The notes beneath the pieces were generated by a model. That model did not search any database. It worked only from the letters and a program-made list of their open reading frames with translations, and was not told the origin of the DNA. Below, piece by piece: positions 47,070 through 56,159 of a stretch of DNA of 64,000 nucleotides (positions within the stretch are counted from its first letter, which is position 1; each line of letters opens with the position of its first letter). Source of the stretch: Daejeonella sp. (lineage in GTDB: Bacteria > Bacteroidota > Bacteroidia > Sphingobacteriales > Sphingobacteriaceae); assembly GCF_030684675.1 (NCBI RefSeq), contig NZ_JAUXXZ010000050.1, forward strand, positions 62,001 through 126,000, written 5' to 3'. A program made the position numbers and the translations under genes.

Positions 47070-48383
47070 ATGAAAAGATTACTAAGTATTCTGCTTCTGG
47101 GCTGCTGGATTCCCCTGTCTGCACAGACTAAGGCCGACGATGTAAAGACATTTACATTAAATAACGGCATGAAATTTCTGGTACTTGAGGATAGTTCTAT
47201 TCCAAATGCCAATATGTACCTTTTTTATAAGGTAGGATCAAGGAATGAATATCCGGGGATTACCGGATTATCACACTTCTTTGAGCATATGATGTTCAAT
47301 GGTTCAAAAAAATTCGGGCCCAAGATGTTCGATCAGACCATGGAGTTTAATGGGGGTGCCAACAATGCTTATACGACCCAAAATCTTACTGTTTACACAG
47401 ATTGGTTTCCGGTAAGCGCTATGGAAACCATTTTTGATCTCGAATCCGACCGTATTTCCAGCCTCAGTATAGATCTGAAAATGATTGAAAGCGAACGTGG
47501 TGTTGTTTTGTCTGAGCGCAGTACTGCTCTTGAAAACTCACCCTGGAATATGCTGAATGATGCAGTTTATGCGACAGCTTTTCAGGAACATTCCTATCAC
47601 TGGACAGTTATAGGTTATGAAACTGATATCAAAAACTGGACTAAGGAAGATCTCGAGAAATATTTCAAAACCTATTATGCACCAAATAATTGTGTGGTGG
47701 TAGTTTCCGGGAATGTAAAAGTGGCTGAAGTAAAGCGTTTGGCTGAAAAATATATGGCTCCGATTCCTGCAAGTAATCCTCCAAAACCTGTGAATCTGGT
47801 TGAACCGCCTCAAACAGGTGAGCGAAGGGTTTATACTCAAAAAGAGGTACCAAGCCCTCATTTAATGATTGGATACCATACACCGGAAGCAAAAAGCAAG
47901 GATTTTTATCCCTTGAGTATACTAAGTTCGGTGCTTTCAAGCGGAAATTCGTCGCGTTTGCATTCAGAGCTGGTCGATAAAAAACAACTGGCTTCTATGG
48001 TTGGTACTGATTTCAGTGAAAGCTTTGATCCGAATCTGTTTATGATCTATGCTTTAGCAGCAAAAGATGTAAAGGAATCGGATATTGAAAGTGCTGTTTA
48101 CTCTGAAATAGAGAAGATCAAAAAGGATGGAATTACCGACCAGGAACTACAAAAGATAAAGAACCAGAAGCTGATGGAATTTTACTCACAGCTAGAGACC
48201 ATTAACGGCAAATCAAATAATATCGGCACGTATGAGCTATTCTTTGGCGACTACCGCAAGATGTTTGATGCACCGGCAGAGTTTTCGAAGGTTAGTATTG
48301 AGGATGTAAAGCGTGTGGCGAATGAGTATTTCAAAAAGTCAAACCGCACGGTCGGGATTTTAAAAGCTAATGTGGAGGAATAA
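47070..48383 (+). CDS. M16-family zinc peptidase, catalytic partner
   Basis: 437 residues. Signal peptide to about residue 19 (LLLGCWIPLSAQ). The inverted zinc motif HxxEH is present: GLSHFFEHMMFNGSKKFG (His69, Glu72, His73), with a downstream conserved Glu in MIESERGVVLSERS. M16 peptidases act as clam-shell chambers that cleave peptides; in Bacteroidota, periplasmic M16 enzymes are encoded as a catalytic and a non-catalytic gene pair. The partner gene begins 4 bp after this stop. Confidence 0.92.
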   Translation: MKRLLSILLLGCWIPLSAQTKADDVKTFTLNNGMKFLVLEDSSIPNANMYLFYKVGSRNEYPGITGLSHFFEHMMFNGSKKFGPKMFDQTMEFNGGANNAYTTQNLTVYTDWFPVSAMETIFDLESDRISSLSIDLKMIESERGVVLSERSTALENSPWNMLNDAVYATAFQEHSYHWTVIGYETDIKNWTKEDLEKYFKTYYAPNNCVVVVSGNVKVAEVKRLAEKYMAPIPASNPPKPVNLVEPPQTGERRVYTQKEVPSPHLMIGYHTPEAKSKDFYPLSILSSVLSSGNSSRLHSELVDKKQLASMVGTDFSESFDPNLFMIYALAAKDVKESDIESAVYSEIEKIKKDGITDQELQKIKNQKLMEFYSQLETINGKSNNIGTYELFFGDYRKMFDAPAEFSKVSIEDVKRVANEYFKKSNRTVGILKANVEE

Positions 48384-48387
48384 AGAT

Positions 48388-49791
48388 ATGAAGAACTTAA
48401 AAAGATATACCAGCCTTGTCCTTACTGTTTTGATGTTAAGCAGTTCCGCATTTGCCCAGAATACACCGGCAGCTTTTAAAGTGCCGGCATATGAGAAATT
48501 TTCTTTGCCCAATGGTTTAAGCATATACTTAATGGAGCAGCATGAAGTGCCTGTGATCAGCTTATCGGCTATCATTCCTGCAGGAGCGATATATGATGGA
48601 GCCAAATCAGGATTAGCAAGTTTAACTGCTGCGGGTTTACAATATGGAACAAAGAGCTATAGTAAGACTAAAATTGAAGAGGAGCTGGATTTTATTGGCG
48701 CAAGTCTGAATACCTATGCAAACAAAGAATCTGCCGGACTTTCTTCAAAATTTGCAGCGAAAGATGCGGATAAGGTTCTTCCAATTTTAAAGGAGGTGCT
48801 GGTTGACCCAGTCTTTGATCAGGAAGAGTTTGAAAAGGAACGGAAACGTGTTCTTTCAGGTTTGGATCAGGCAAAACTTAGTCCGAGAAATGTGATAAAT
48901 GCCTACTGGGATAAATTCATTTTCGGGGATCATGTCTATGCCAATCCGGTTGGCGGAAGTCCTGTTACGGTTGGAAAATTCATCATCGAAGATTTGAGAA
49001 ATTTCTACAAATCTAATTATGGTCCGCAGGGGTCTGCAATTGCAATTGTAGGTGATTTCAATTCACAGGAAATGAAAACCCGTCTTAGAAATTTGTATGG
49101 AGGCTGGAAGAAGTCTGCACTTACACAGAAGGCTCTTGCGGCTTTGCCAGTGAAAGCAATACAATCTTCCCGGGTACTGCTTGTAAATAAGGAAGATGCT
49201 CGTGAGACCACCCTTTTTATTGGTGGATTGGGTATTCGTCGGGATAATCCAGATTTTGTAGCGATTGATGTTGTTAATACAGTTTTTGGAGGTCGCTTCA
49301 CATCCTGGTTAAATGATGAGCTTCGCGTAAATTCGGGACTAACTTATGGAGCTAGAAGTGGATTTAGCCCTCTAAAGAATTCTGGAACATTCTCAATTTC
49401 GACTTTTACAGCTACTAAAACGACTCAGCCTACTCTTGATAAAGCATTGCAGGTACTTGATAGCCTTCATAAAAAGGGAATTGATGAGAAAACCCTGACT
49501 TCAGCCAAAAACTATGTCAAAGGTCAGTTCCCACCCAAATATGAAACTGCAAGTCAGCTGGCGGGTTTGCTTACCCAAATGTTCTGGTATGGATTTGATG
49601 AATCGTTCATAAATAATTTCCAGGCTAATGTCGATGGACTTACCGTCGCAAAATCAAAGGAGATAATCAATAAGTATTTTCCAAGAGATAATTTACAATT
49701 TGTACTGATTGGAAAATCGGAAGATATCAAAGGTATTGCGGCGAAGTATGGACCTGTGACTGAGAAGCAAATAAAAGCAGACGGTTTTTAA
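48388..49791 (+). CDS. M16-family protein, non-catalytic partner
   Basis: 467 residues from the Met at 48388 (an upstream Met at 48370 overlaps the previous gene and lies ahead of the signal peptide SLVLTVLMLSSSAFAQ). It lacks HxxEH: the corresponding segment reads GLASLTAAGL. It retains the Arg/Tyr-type C-terminal substrate-binding region GLTYGARSGFSPLKNSGTFSI. It should form a heterodimer with the upstream catalytic subunit in the periplasm. Confidence 0.9.
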   Translation: MKNLKRYTSLVLTVLMLSSSAFAQNTPAAFKVPAYEKFSLPNGLSIYLMEQHEVPVISLSAIIPAGAIYDGAKSGLASLTAAGLQYGTKSYSKTKIEEELDFIGASLNTYANKESAGLSSKFAAKDADKVLPILKEVLVDPVFDQEEFEKERKRVLSGLDQAKLSPRNVINAYWDKFIFGDHVYANPVGGSPVTVGKFIIEDLRNFYKSNYGPQGSAIAIVGDFNSQEMKTRLRNLYGGWKKSALTQKALAALPVKAIQSSRVLLVNKEDARETTLFIGGLGIRRDNPDFVAIDVVNTVFGGRFTSWLNDELRVNSGLTYGARSGFSPLKNSGTFSISTFTATKTTQPTLDKALQVLDSLHKKGIDEKTLTSAKNYVKGQFPPKYETASQLAGLLTQMFWYGFDESFINNFQANVDGLTVAKSKEIINKYFPRDNLQFVLIGKSEDIKGIAAKYGPVTEKQIKADGF

Positions 49792-49794
49792 TAT

Positions 49795-49827
49795 AAGGCT
49801 GACAGGGTTTTTAACGCTGTCAGCCTT
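49795..49827. repeat. Palindrome AAGGCTGACAGGG, copy 2
   Basis: Same stem as at 11667-11700, with one mismatch (GCTGTCAGCCTT on the right arm). It lies between the M16 pair and prfB and may act as a terminator, though the T-run after it is weak. Confidence 0.75.
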
Positions 49828-49843
49828 TATTACTTAATTTTTA

Positions 49844-49851
49844 TATTTTTG
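49844..49851 (+). promoter_or_regulatory. TAnnTTTG element of prfB, 4 nt before its ATG
   Basis: TATTTTTG, matching the -7 consensus. If used, the transcript would begin at or within a few bases of the start codon. No clear TTG element is present at the usual distance. Confidence 0.4.
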
Positions 49852-49855
49852 CATC

Positions 49856-50933
49856 ATGACCAAAGAAAATATTACGGATTTAAGAGACAGAATAACGTCT
49901 CTGAGGAGGCATCTTTGACATCGACAAGAAGTTAGATGATCTAAAGAACGAACAGGATATAGCCCTCAGGCCCGATTTCTGGGATGATCCCAAAGAGGCC
50001 GAAAAATCATTGCATTCTATTAATTCCAAGAAAAAATGGACTGATGAATTTCAAGCCGCTGAAGCTTCTGTGGAGGATGCTGCTGTTATGCATGATTTCT
50101 TTCAATCTGGAGATGCGACGGAGGCTGAACTCAAAGAACAATATGAAATTACCTTAAAAAGGGTTGAAGAGCTTGAGTTCAAAAATATGCTCAGTTCTGA
50201 GGAGGATCAGTTAAATGCAGTGATGCAGATTACTGCAGGAGCGGGGGGGACTGAAAGTTGCGACTGGGCTTCGATGTTGCTAAGGATGTATGTAATGTGG
50301 GGAGAGAAGCATGGATTTAAAGTTTCAGAACAGGATATTCAGGAAGGTGATGTTGCAGGAATTAAAACGGTTACCATTCAGTTTGAAGGTAATTTTGCCT
50401 ATGGTTACCTCAAGGGGGAGAACGGTGTTCACCGTCTGGTAAGAATTTCTCCATTTGATTCAAATGCCAAGCGTCATACTTCATTTGCCTCGGTTTATGT
50501 TTATCCCTTGGTTGATGATACAATCGAGATCTATGTGAATCCTGCTGATATTGAATTTGAAACTTTCCGTTCTGGTGGTGCCGGCGGACAGAATGTGAAC
50601 AAGGTGGAAACTGCGGTTAGGTTATATCATAAACCTTCGGGCATTATTATCAAGAATCAGGAATCAAGATCACAGCTTCAAAATAAAGAGAATGCGATTC
50701 GCTTACTGAAGTCTCAGCTTTATGAGGCTGAAATGCGTAAACGTCAGGAAGCTTCTGCTACGATCGAAGGGAATAAGAAAAAGATTGAATGGGGATCACA
50801 GATCAGAAATTATGTGCTGCACCCTTATAAACTGGTGAAGGATCTTCGTACAAATTATGAAACTTCCAATGCACAGGCAGTTCTTGACGGAGACCTGGAT
50901 GAATTTTTGAAGGCGTATTTGATGGAATTTTAA
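49856..50933 (+). CDS. prfB: Peptide chain release factor 2, with programmed +1 frameshift
   Basis: The first frame is 49856-49915 (20 codons) and ends in-frame at TGA 49916-49918, inside CTT TGA C. A +1 shift on the Leu codon continues at 49917-50933, giving about 358 residues. The slippery site CTTTGAC is preceded by AGGAGG (49904-49909) at the spacing known from the E. coli site, which is the classic RF2 autoregulation: low RF2 leads to frameshifting. The protein has the codon-recognition SPF tripeptide ([14 protein letters not shown]) and the catalytic GGQ ([11 protein letters not shown]). The frameshift explains why the first 60 nt are not in the main frame. Confidence 0.97.
49904..49919 (+). 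promoter_or_regulatory. prfB programmed frameshift signal (AGGAGG, CTTTGAC)
   Basis: AGGAGG followed by CAT and CTTTGAC. The internal Shine-Dalgarno-like sequence is striking because Bacteroidota rarely use such sequences for initiation. Confidence 0.95.
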
Positions 50934-50936
50934 GAT

Positions 50937-50971
50937 GAGCTAAGTATCAAGAGCCAAGAACCAAGACAGAT
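50937..50971 (+). repeat. Heptamer array (GAGCTAA, GTATCAA, GAGCCAA, GAACCAA, GACAGAT)
   Basis: Five degenerate 7-bp units immediately after the prfB stop. GAGCCAA and GAACCA- units also occur at 30340-30360. Confidence 0.75.
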
Positions 50972-51309
50972 ATTTAATAGAGTAGACTAAAACGTATCAA
51001 GGATTTTAGTTCTGATAATATCATATTAATTTAATCTTGCCGGACTAATTAGATTGACTGATTTTCTTTCGTTTTAGAAAGCAAGGTCTGTGATTCTTCG
51101 GTTCTTCCAGTCCCGTGTTCTGCTGTAGTTTTTCGCGTCAGGTTTAATAGATATCATGCCGGATAACTCCGGAGGAAAGGGCTGAACCAGCCTATAACAC
51201 ACAGGATTGCTTTCCAAAATAAATTAACATGGCTCCAGAGCCTTATCTGACCACTTATAACCGTGTTATTTTACCCTTCCTTCTGTCGAATTCAGGTTAT
51301 TAATAAAAA
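50972..51309. other. Gap between prfB and the GH109-like gene
   Basis: No gene seen; AT-rich with no clear terminator. Nothing else recognised. Confidence 0.4.
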
Positions 51310-52758
51310 CTACCTGATCACTTTGGTATTTCCACCATTCGCAATCGCAATATCCATTGGCTTGTTCGTTTTCCAGGAACCGGCAGTGAAATCAGGAATC
51401 TTAACAGTCATTTGATTGGCAACCGACCATTCGGTCAAAGGTCCGATTGCGCTCCATAATGCCGCATCATATACATCCTGATCAAGCGGAAGACCATTCC
51501 GAAGACAATCAATTGTACGCCAATCCATTAAAAAATCCCCGCCCCCATGGGCTCCAACCTGCTTTGCAATTTCACCCAGCTTCTTAACAATATTAGGCTC
51601 ATACTTCTTTTGTAAGGCCTTGAATTCATCATCAGTAATCCAGGTTTGAGCATCAGATCCTCTCCAGGTTTCAGGAGTAGCTTCCCTCGCGACAGAAATT
51701 TTTTCAACAGGAAACTGAATCGCCGTAGCTTTAGTTCCGCTTATTACCAATCCGTCAGATTTAGGGCGCGGTGAAGTGACATCATGCTGCAGCATAATTG
51801 TGCGACCCATATTAGTGCGTATAGTGGTGGTATTCATGCTGCCCCTGAAAGGCTTATCGACATATTGCTTATAAAAAGCATCTTTCTCTGCCATCTTTTT
51901 AGCCAGGTCATTCATCATAAAATCATTCCCTGAGACTGAGACCAGGTATTCGAATTTATCTCCTCTGTTGATATTCATTACCTGAGCAATAGGACCCAGG
52001 CCATGAGTAGGATACAGATTACCATTTCTGCCGATATTTTCTTTCAAACGCCATTGATCATAATATTTATCTTTTGAAAAATGTCCATAGAGCAAATGAT
52101 GAATATAAGCACCTTCTCCGTGAATAATTTCTCCGAAAAATCCTTCACGAGCCAGGTTTAACATCAAAAGTTCATAAAAACCATAACAGGCATTCTCCAT
52201 CATCATGCAATGCATTTTGGTTCTTTCGGATGTTTCAACCAATTGCCAGCACTCTTCAACCGTTTTTGCGGCAGGAACTTCAATACAAACATGTTTGCCC
52301 TGATTCATTGCATAAACAGCCATGGGAGTATGTAGTTCCCATGGAGTAGCAATAAAAATCAGGTCGATATCTTTACGTTCACAAACCTTTTTCCAGTCCT
52401 CTTTGCCGGTATAAGTGTCGGGTTTGAAGCCGGTCTTTTCAATCCTCTTTTTCGCTGAGTCTAACCTGTCCTGACGCAGATCACACAATGCCTTTATATC
52501 AACCCCTTCCAGGATGCTTACCTGGCCAAGATGCGCCGGACCTCTGTTTCCCAGTCCAATAAAACCAATCCGGACAACATCAAGCTTAGGTGCGGCATAG
52601 CCCGACATATTAAAGTGCTGGATGCGAGCTGCCTGTTCAGGTGCCGTTTTGCCATTATTTTCAGGTTCTGATGCAATACCATTCAATACACCAGTGCCGG
52701 CTACACTAAGCCCAGCCATGCCTGTAAGCTTTAAAAAATCCCTGCGATTGTTTTTCAT
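51310..52758 (-). CDS. Gfo/Idh/MocA-family protein, GH109-like (possible alpha-N-acetylgalactosaminidase)
   Basis: 482 residues. A twin-arginine-type N-terminus (NNRRDFLKLTGMAG) is followed by NAD-binding IGFIGLGNRGPAHL near residue 65, ATPWELHTPMAVYAM, and a C-terminal domain with NLYPTHGLGPIAQVMNINRG and GAHGGGDFLMDWRTIDCLR. The HGLGP and GGGDFLMD segments resemble GH109, NAD-dependent glycosidases of Bacteroidota that act through a redox mechanism on alpha-GalNAc. It is the last gene of a five-gene minus-strand operon, 15 bp after the esterase gene. The substrate is inferred by family resemblance. Confidence 0.75.
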   Translation of the reverse strand: MKNNRRDFLKLTGMAGLSVAGTGVLNGIASEPENNGKTAPEQAARIQHFNMSGYAAPKLDVVRIGFIGLGNRGPAHLGQVSILEGVDIKALCDLRQDRLDSAKKRIEKTGFKPDTYTGKEDWKKVCERKDIDLIFIATPWELHTPMAVYAMNQGKHVCIEVPAAKTVEECWQLVETSERTKMHCMMMENACYGFYELLMLNLAREGFFGEIIHGEGAYIHHLLYGHFSKDKYYDQWRLKENIGRNGNLYPTHGLGPIAQVMNINRGDKFEYLVSVSGNDFMMNDLAKKMAEKDAFYKQYVDKPFRGSMNTTTIRTNMGRTIMLQHDVTSPRPKSDGLVISGTKATAIQFPVEKISVAREATPETWRGSDAQTWITDDEFKALQKKYEPNIVKKLGEIAKQVGAHGGGDFLMDWRTIDCLRNGLPLDQDVYDAALWSAIGPLTEWSVANQMTVKIPDFTAGSWKTNKPMDIAIANGGNTKVIR

Positions 52759-52773
52759 AATAAATGCTGTGTT

Positions 52774-54852
52774 TTAGTTAAATACTGTTTCACCCTGCTT
52801 TTTGAGCTTTGCGCGCATTTTTGCAAACTCCATCCGGTATTCGTTAAGATTGCTACCACTTATCTTTTGCCCCGACATGCTTACTGGATTTACAATTCTA
52901 ATCTGTTTCCCGCTAAGTCCGGCGGCCAGTGAGACATCTCCCCAGTTCAGAAATCCCGGAAGGTGGATTGCCATACTGAAGAAATCAAGGGATCCACCAC
53001 TATCAAACTGGTAGCTTAGTGGTGCATCCCGCATAATGATATCATCCACATTCCCTCCCGTAGCGGCAAGGAATAGAGCCGCGAGTCCGGCTTCCTTATT
53101 CCCATCTATACTCAGCTTTTGAGCCTTATAATTTGACTTAAGGAAGTCAGTTACAACATTCAGCTCCTTTACCCATTCTCCCAAAATGGTTCTACCAAGC
53201 CATAATTCAGAACGCGACAAGGTGTGCAGAACCATGCTCTTATTATTTGCAATCTCCTTAGTGGAAGTGCTCTCCCCTGTACCGGATAGCTCGGCAATCA
53301 CTATTCCCTGCCCCTTTTTCTTTAATTCACTGATCAATTCGGCTGAAATTCCCTTTTTCCCTGAGGTATTGCTGATGATCATGTATCCCAGTTTTGGGTC
53401 AGCAGGCGCCAGGTGTAAGATTGGAATCAGTTTAGTATCAGAAGTTTCTAATGCAAATCGGTCCCAGCCCCCAAGCCTTTCAAACTGGTGTACTTTTTTA
53501 AGTTCTGACTGCTCATTTATCCTCAAAATAGTTCGAAGTTCTTTTTGTTTTTCAAGGGCATTCAAATTACTTGTGTTGAGAAAGGCAGTTCTTAATTCCT
53601 TTCCACGTTTCTCACAAAACTCTGCGGTTGTTTGTACTCCCGGATCACGCTTGCCTATTGGGTAAACGAGTAGTTTTTCTTCAGGCAACAGCTCGAAAGC
53701 TGATTCTTTTTTAGACATACCTGTTCCAATACCTTTGAGGTATAGATCAAACCATCCCAGCATCGCTTCCCGGTTCTCGGGCCAATAACCATGGGTTTTA
53801 TCAAATACCTGATAAGTGATGTTCTTCTCTACTCCTAACATTTTAAAAACCGGAAGTGCATTACTAACCGTGCGCTGCATTTCAAATGGTAAAAAAGCAG
53901 GTGCAGAATCCTGTTTGTGATTGCACATCATAATCGCCCGGGGTGCAACAAGCGCTATAATTCCTGCTTCTTCAGTGAAAGTCAATCCGTCAGGTAATAA
54001 TTCACAGATACAGTTGGACCTCATCACGTACGATTCAAACGTTCCGACACTAACCACCGGAACAGCCGCTTTTATGCGTTCATCCATCGCAGCTAACCAC
54101 ATGGTTTGATTCCCGCCACCACTTGCACCTGTAGCACCGATATTTTTAGGGTCGACATAGGGCAATGAGCTGAGCAAATCCACTCCCCTGATATTATCCG
54201 AAATCTGAAAGCCTGCCAAAGATTCGCCGACATTTAAAAGTGAGGCCCCCAGACTTGTTCCATGGTAGTCAAATGCACCATGGACTGTTGTTCTTTCACC
54301 CGAACCCCATGGATCAATACTCAGACATACATAGCCCTCAAGTGCCAGACTATGGCCTAATTGCTGCGGACCTTCCGGATCAAATTTGGCTTTCCTCCAA
54401 TGACCGGGCATCGTAATCACAGCCGGGAACGGACCTTTGCCATCAGGTATGAACAAATTAGCGGTTGCATAAACTCCGGGGCGGGTTTGAAACGCAATAT
54501 TCTTAATCCGGTACCCTTTCATCTGTATTGAACCGGTTTCCTTTATGTCTAAAGGGAGGTTGTGATTTACAATAAGCCCTGTTTTCTGAATGATCGTTTT
54601 CCTTAGATTGGTCCGATATTTAACCCAATCCTCCGGATTATCGGGTAACTGATGTGTTCCAAACTTAATAATAGCCTCATTCCTCAACTTACTTTCAAGG
54701 AAATCAGCATGGTTTTTGGCAAAAACATCAGGCAAGCTATCGCTAACTGGATTAATACTTCCATAAATTTTTTTGGAGTCAGGGAGGCTGGCAGAAATAG
54801 CATAGACATGCCCGATTGAGAATATTAAAAAAAGCAATATCAGTTTTTTCAT
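52774..54852 (-). CDS. Exported alpha/beta-hydrolase, acetyl-xylan-esterase-like, two-domain
   Basis: 692 residues, signal peptide LILLFLIFSIGHVYA. Residues of about 60-380 form an esterase domain: FPAVITMPGHWRKAKF, then the nucleophile elbow GASGGGNQTMWLAA (Ser near 243), RAIMMCNHKQDSAP, and a His in KTHGYWPENREAM. Residues of about 430-690 look like a second, degenerate hydrolase-fold domain (IVIAELSGTGES, AALFLAATGGN). Such proteins deacetylate glycans. It sits between the amidohydrolase and the GH109-like gene, suggesting glycan or acetylated-sugar processing. Confidence 0.7.
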   Translation of the reverse strand: MKKLILLFLIFSIGHVYAISASLPDSKKIYGSINPVSDSLPDVFAKNHADFLESKLRNEAIIKFGTHQLPDNPEDWVKYRTNLRKTIIQKTGLIVNHNLPLDIKETGSIQMKGYRIKNIAFQTRPGVYATANLFIPDGKGPFPAVITMPGHWRKAKFDPEGPQQLGHSLALEGYVCLSIDPWGSGERTTVHGAFDYHGTSLGASLLNVGESLAGFQISDNIRGVDLLSSLPYVDPKNIGATGASGGGNQTMWLAAMDERIKAAVPVVSVGTFESYVMRSNCICELLPDGLTFTEEAGIIALVAPRAIMMCNHKQDSAPAFLPFEMQRTVSNALPVFKMLGVEKNITYQVFDKTHGYWPENREAMLGWFDLYLKGIGTGMSKKESAFELLPEEKLLVYPIGKRDPGVQTTAEFCEKRGKELRTAFLNTSNLNALEKQKELRTILRINEQSELKKVHQFERLGGWDRFALETSDTKLIPILHLAPADPKLGYMIISNTSGKKGISAELISELKKKGQGIVIAELSGTGESTSTKEIANNKSMVLHTLSRSELWLGRTILGEWVKELNVVTDFLKSNYKAQKLSIDGNKEAGLAALFLAATGGNVDDIIMRDAPLSYQFDSGGSLDFFSMAIHLPGFLNWGDVSLAAGLSGKQIRIVNPVSMSGQKISGSNLNEYRMEFAKMRAKLKKQGETVFN

Positions 54853-54915
54853 TTCAATTTGGATTCTTAGATCTTGTATTTAAATATTTTAGTCCAGTCA
54901 ATCGGAGCTATCCTG

Positions 54916-56067
54916 CTATTTCACAAACACCGGAAACAACTTTTCAGCATTTGTCCGGTATATTTTATCTACAACCTCCCGTGGCAGCTTTAGTCCCCTG
55001 AATTCACCTTCAACTTTAGGAACACGCATCTTTTGGTCGCTCGTAAAAAACTTCCAGTGGCGCATCCAAACCTCATGAGCATGCCTTTTTATTCCTGCCG
55101 GATCTTTTATCCCCTTATTAACTATATCCATTGCAGAACTTCTCAAATCGGTACCATAAACAAGTCTGTCCTGATATTTTATAAAAAAATCATGCACCTT
55201 TTGCCATTCCGTCAATGCCTGATATTGTAAATGCGAAACCCGCTCTGCCATATCCACACTCATATTGGGAAATTTATCCAGGCGCTTTGCCAGTTCCTCG
55301 ACACTCCACTCCAAACTTCCCAAATGTGCTCCTATAAATACCAGATCGGGATGTTTTTCAAGCATCCGGTCTCTTGCATTTATATAATCTTCGTAAGATG
55401 GCCGTTCAGGATGTAAATACATATGTTCTTCAGGATGGGCACGGGCATAGTCCCGGTTTCCATTTACCGTCATCTTTTCCAAAGGTAACCATGAGTTTCT
55501 GTGTTCGCCGAGATGTCCTATTAATGGGATATGGTTCTTCGCCAGGTAATCAAGTATAGGATCAAAACGGGGATGGTCTATCATAACCAGCTGACCTTTT
55601 TCATCCTTCAGAAAGAACCCAATGTTCTTCCATACTTTCACCCCAACTGCTCCATTTTCGACTGATTGTTTTATGTAGCCTATCACTTCCTCCTGCCATC
55701 CCTTGTTATTGAAGTTATCGAGTGAAAAAGTGGTGACCCAGGCATTCCGGCCCGGAAATGCCTGTACCATCTCTGCTGAAAATTTCTGTTGCTCTTCAAT
55801 AGGTTTACCTCCCGACTTAAATACATTCAAATTCAGGAAGCGAAAATTATCTTCTTCAGCCTGTTCTATAAAAACTGTATCTGCATAATTTTGGATATGC
55901 ATATGGGCATCAATCTTGCGTACGGACTGAAAATCTTCGGCAGTATAATATTCAGGAATTGAATCTCTGCTTTCAGATTTTGGACTATTGACATTCGTAC
56001 ATGACTGTATTAAAAGCAAGAGAACAAGCAGGCCGGGGAATTCAAATACTATTAATTTTTTCATCAT
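54916..56067 (-). CDS. Amidohydrolase-family (TIM-barrel) lipoprotein
   Basis: 383 residues. Lipoprotein signal LLVLLLLIQSC (Cys22). Metal-binding KIDAHMHIQNYADT (His-x-His near 55-57), then HLGEHRNSWLP, FIGAHLGSLEWSVEELAKRLDKFPNMSVDMA and LVYGTDLRSS, typical of the amidohydrolase_2 family (uronate isomerase/ACMSD-like lactonases). It may hydrolyse a sugar lactone or related compound; uncertain. Same operon as its neighbours. Confidence 0.7.
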   Translation of the reverse strand: MMKKLIVFEFPGLLVLLLLIQSCTNVNSPKSESRDSIPEYYTAEDFQSVRKIDAHMHIQNYADTVFIEQAEEDNFRFLNLNVFKSGGKPIEEQQKFSAEMVQAFPGRNAWVTTFSLDNFNNKGWQEEVIGYIKQSVENGAVGVKVWKNIGFFLKDEKGQLVMIDHPRFDPILDYLAKNHIPLIGHLGEHRNSWLPLEKMTVNGNRDYARAHPEEHMYLHPERPSYEDYINARDRMLEKHPDLVFIGAHLGSLEWSVEELAKRLDKFPNMSVDMAERVSHLQYQALTEWQKVHDFFIKYQDRLVYGTDLRSSAMDIVNKGIKDPAGIKRHAHEVWMRHWKFFTSDQKMRVPKVEGEFRGLKLPREVVDKIYRTNAEKLFPVFVK

Positions 56068-56159
56068 TTATTAAGGCAGGCTTATGCCATTTAGCTTTAA
56101 TGATCTTAATTTACTCACAATCCTGGCAATTGGTAACACGAGGGCCAAAGCTTGCAATA

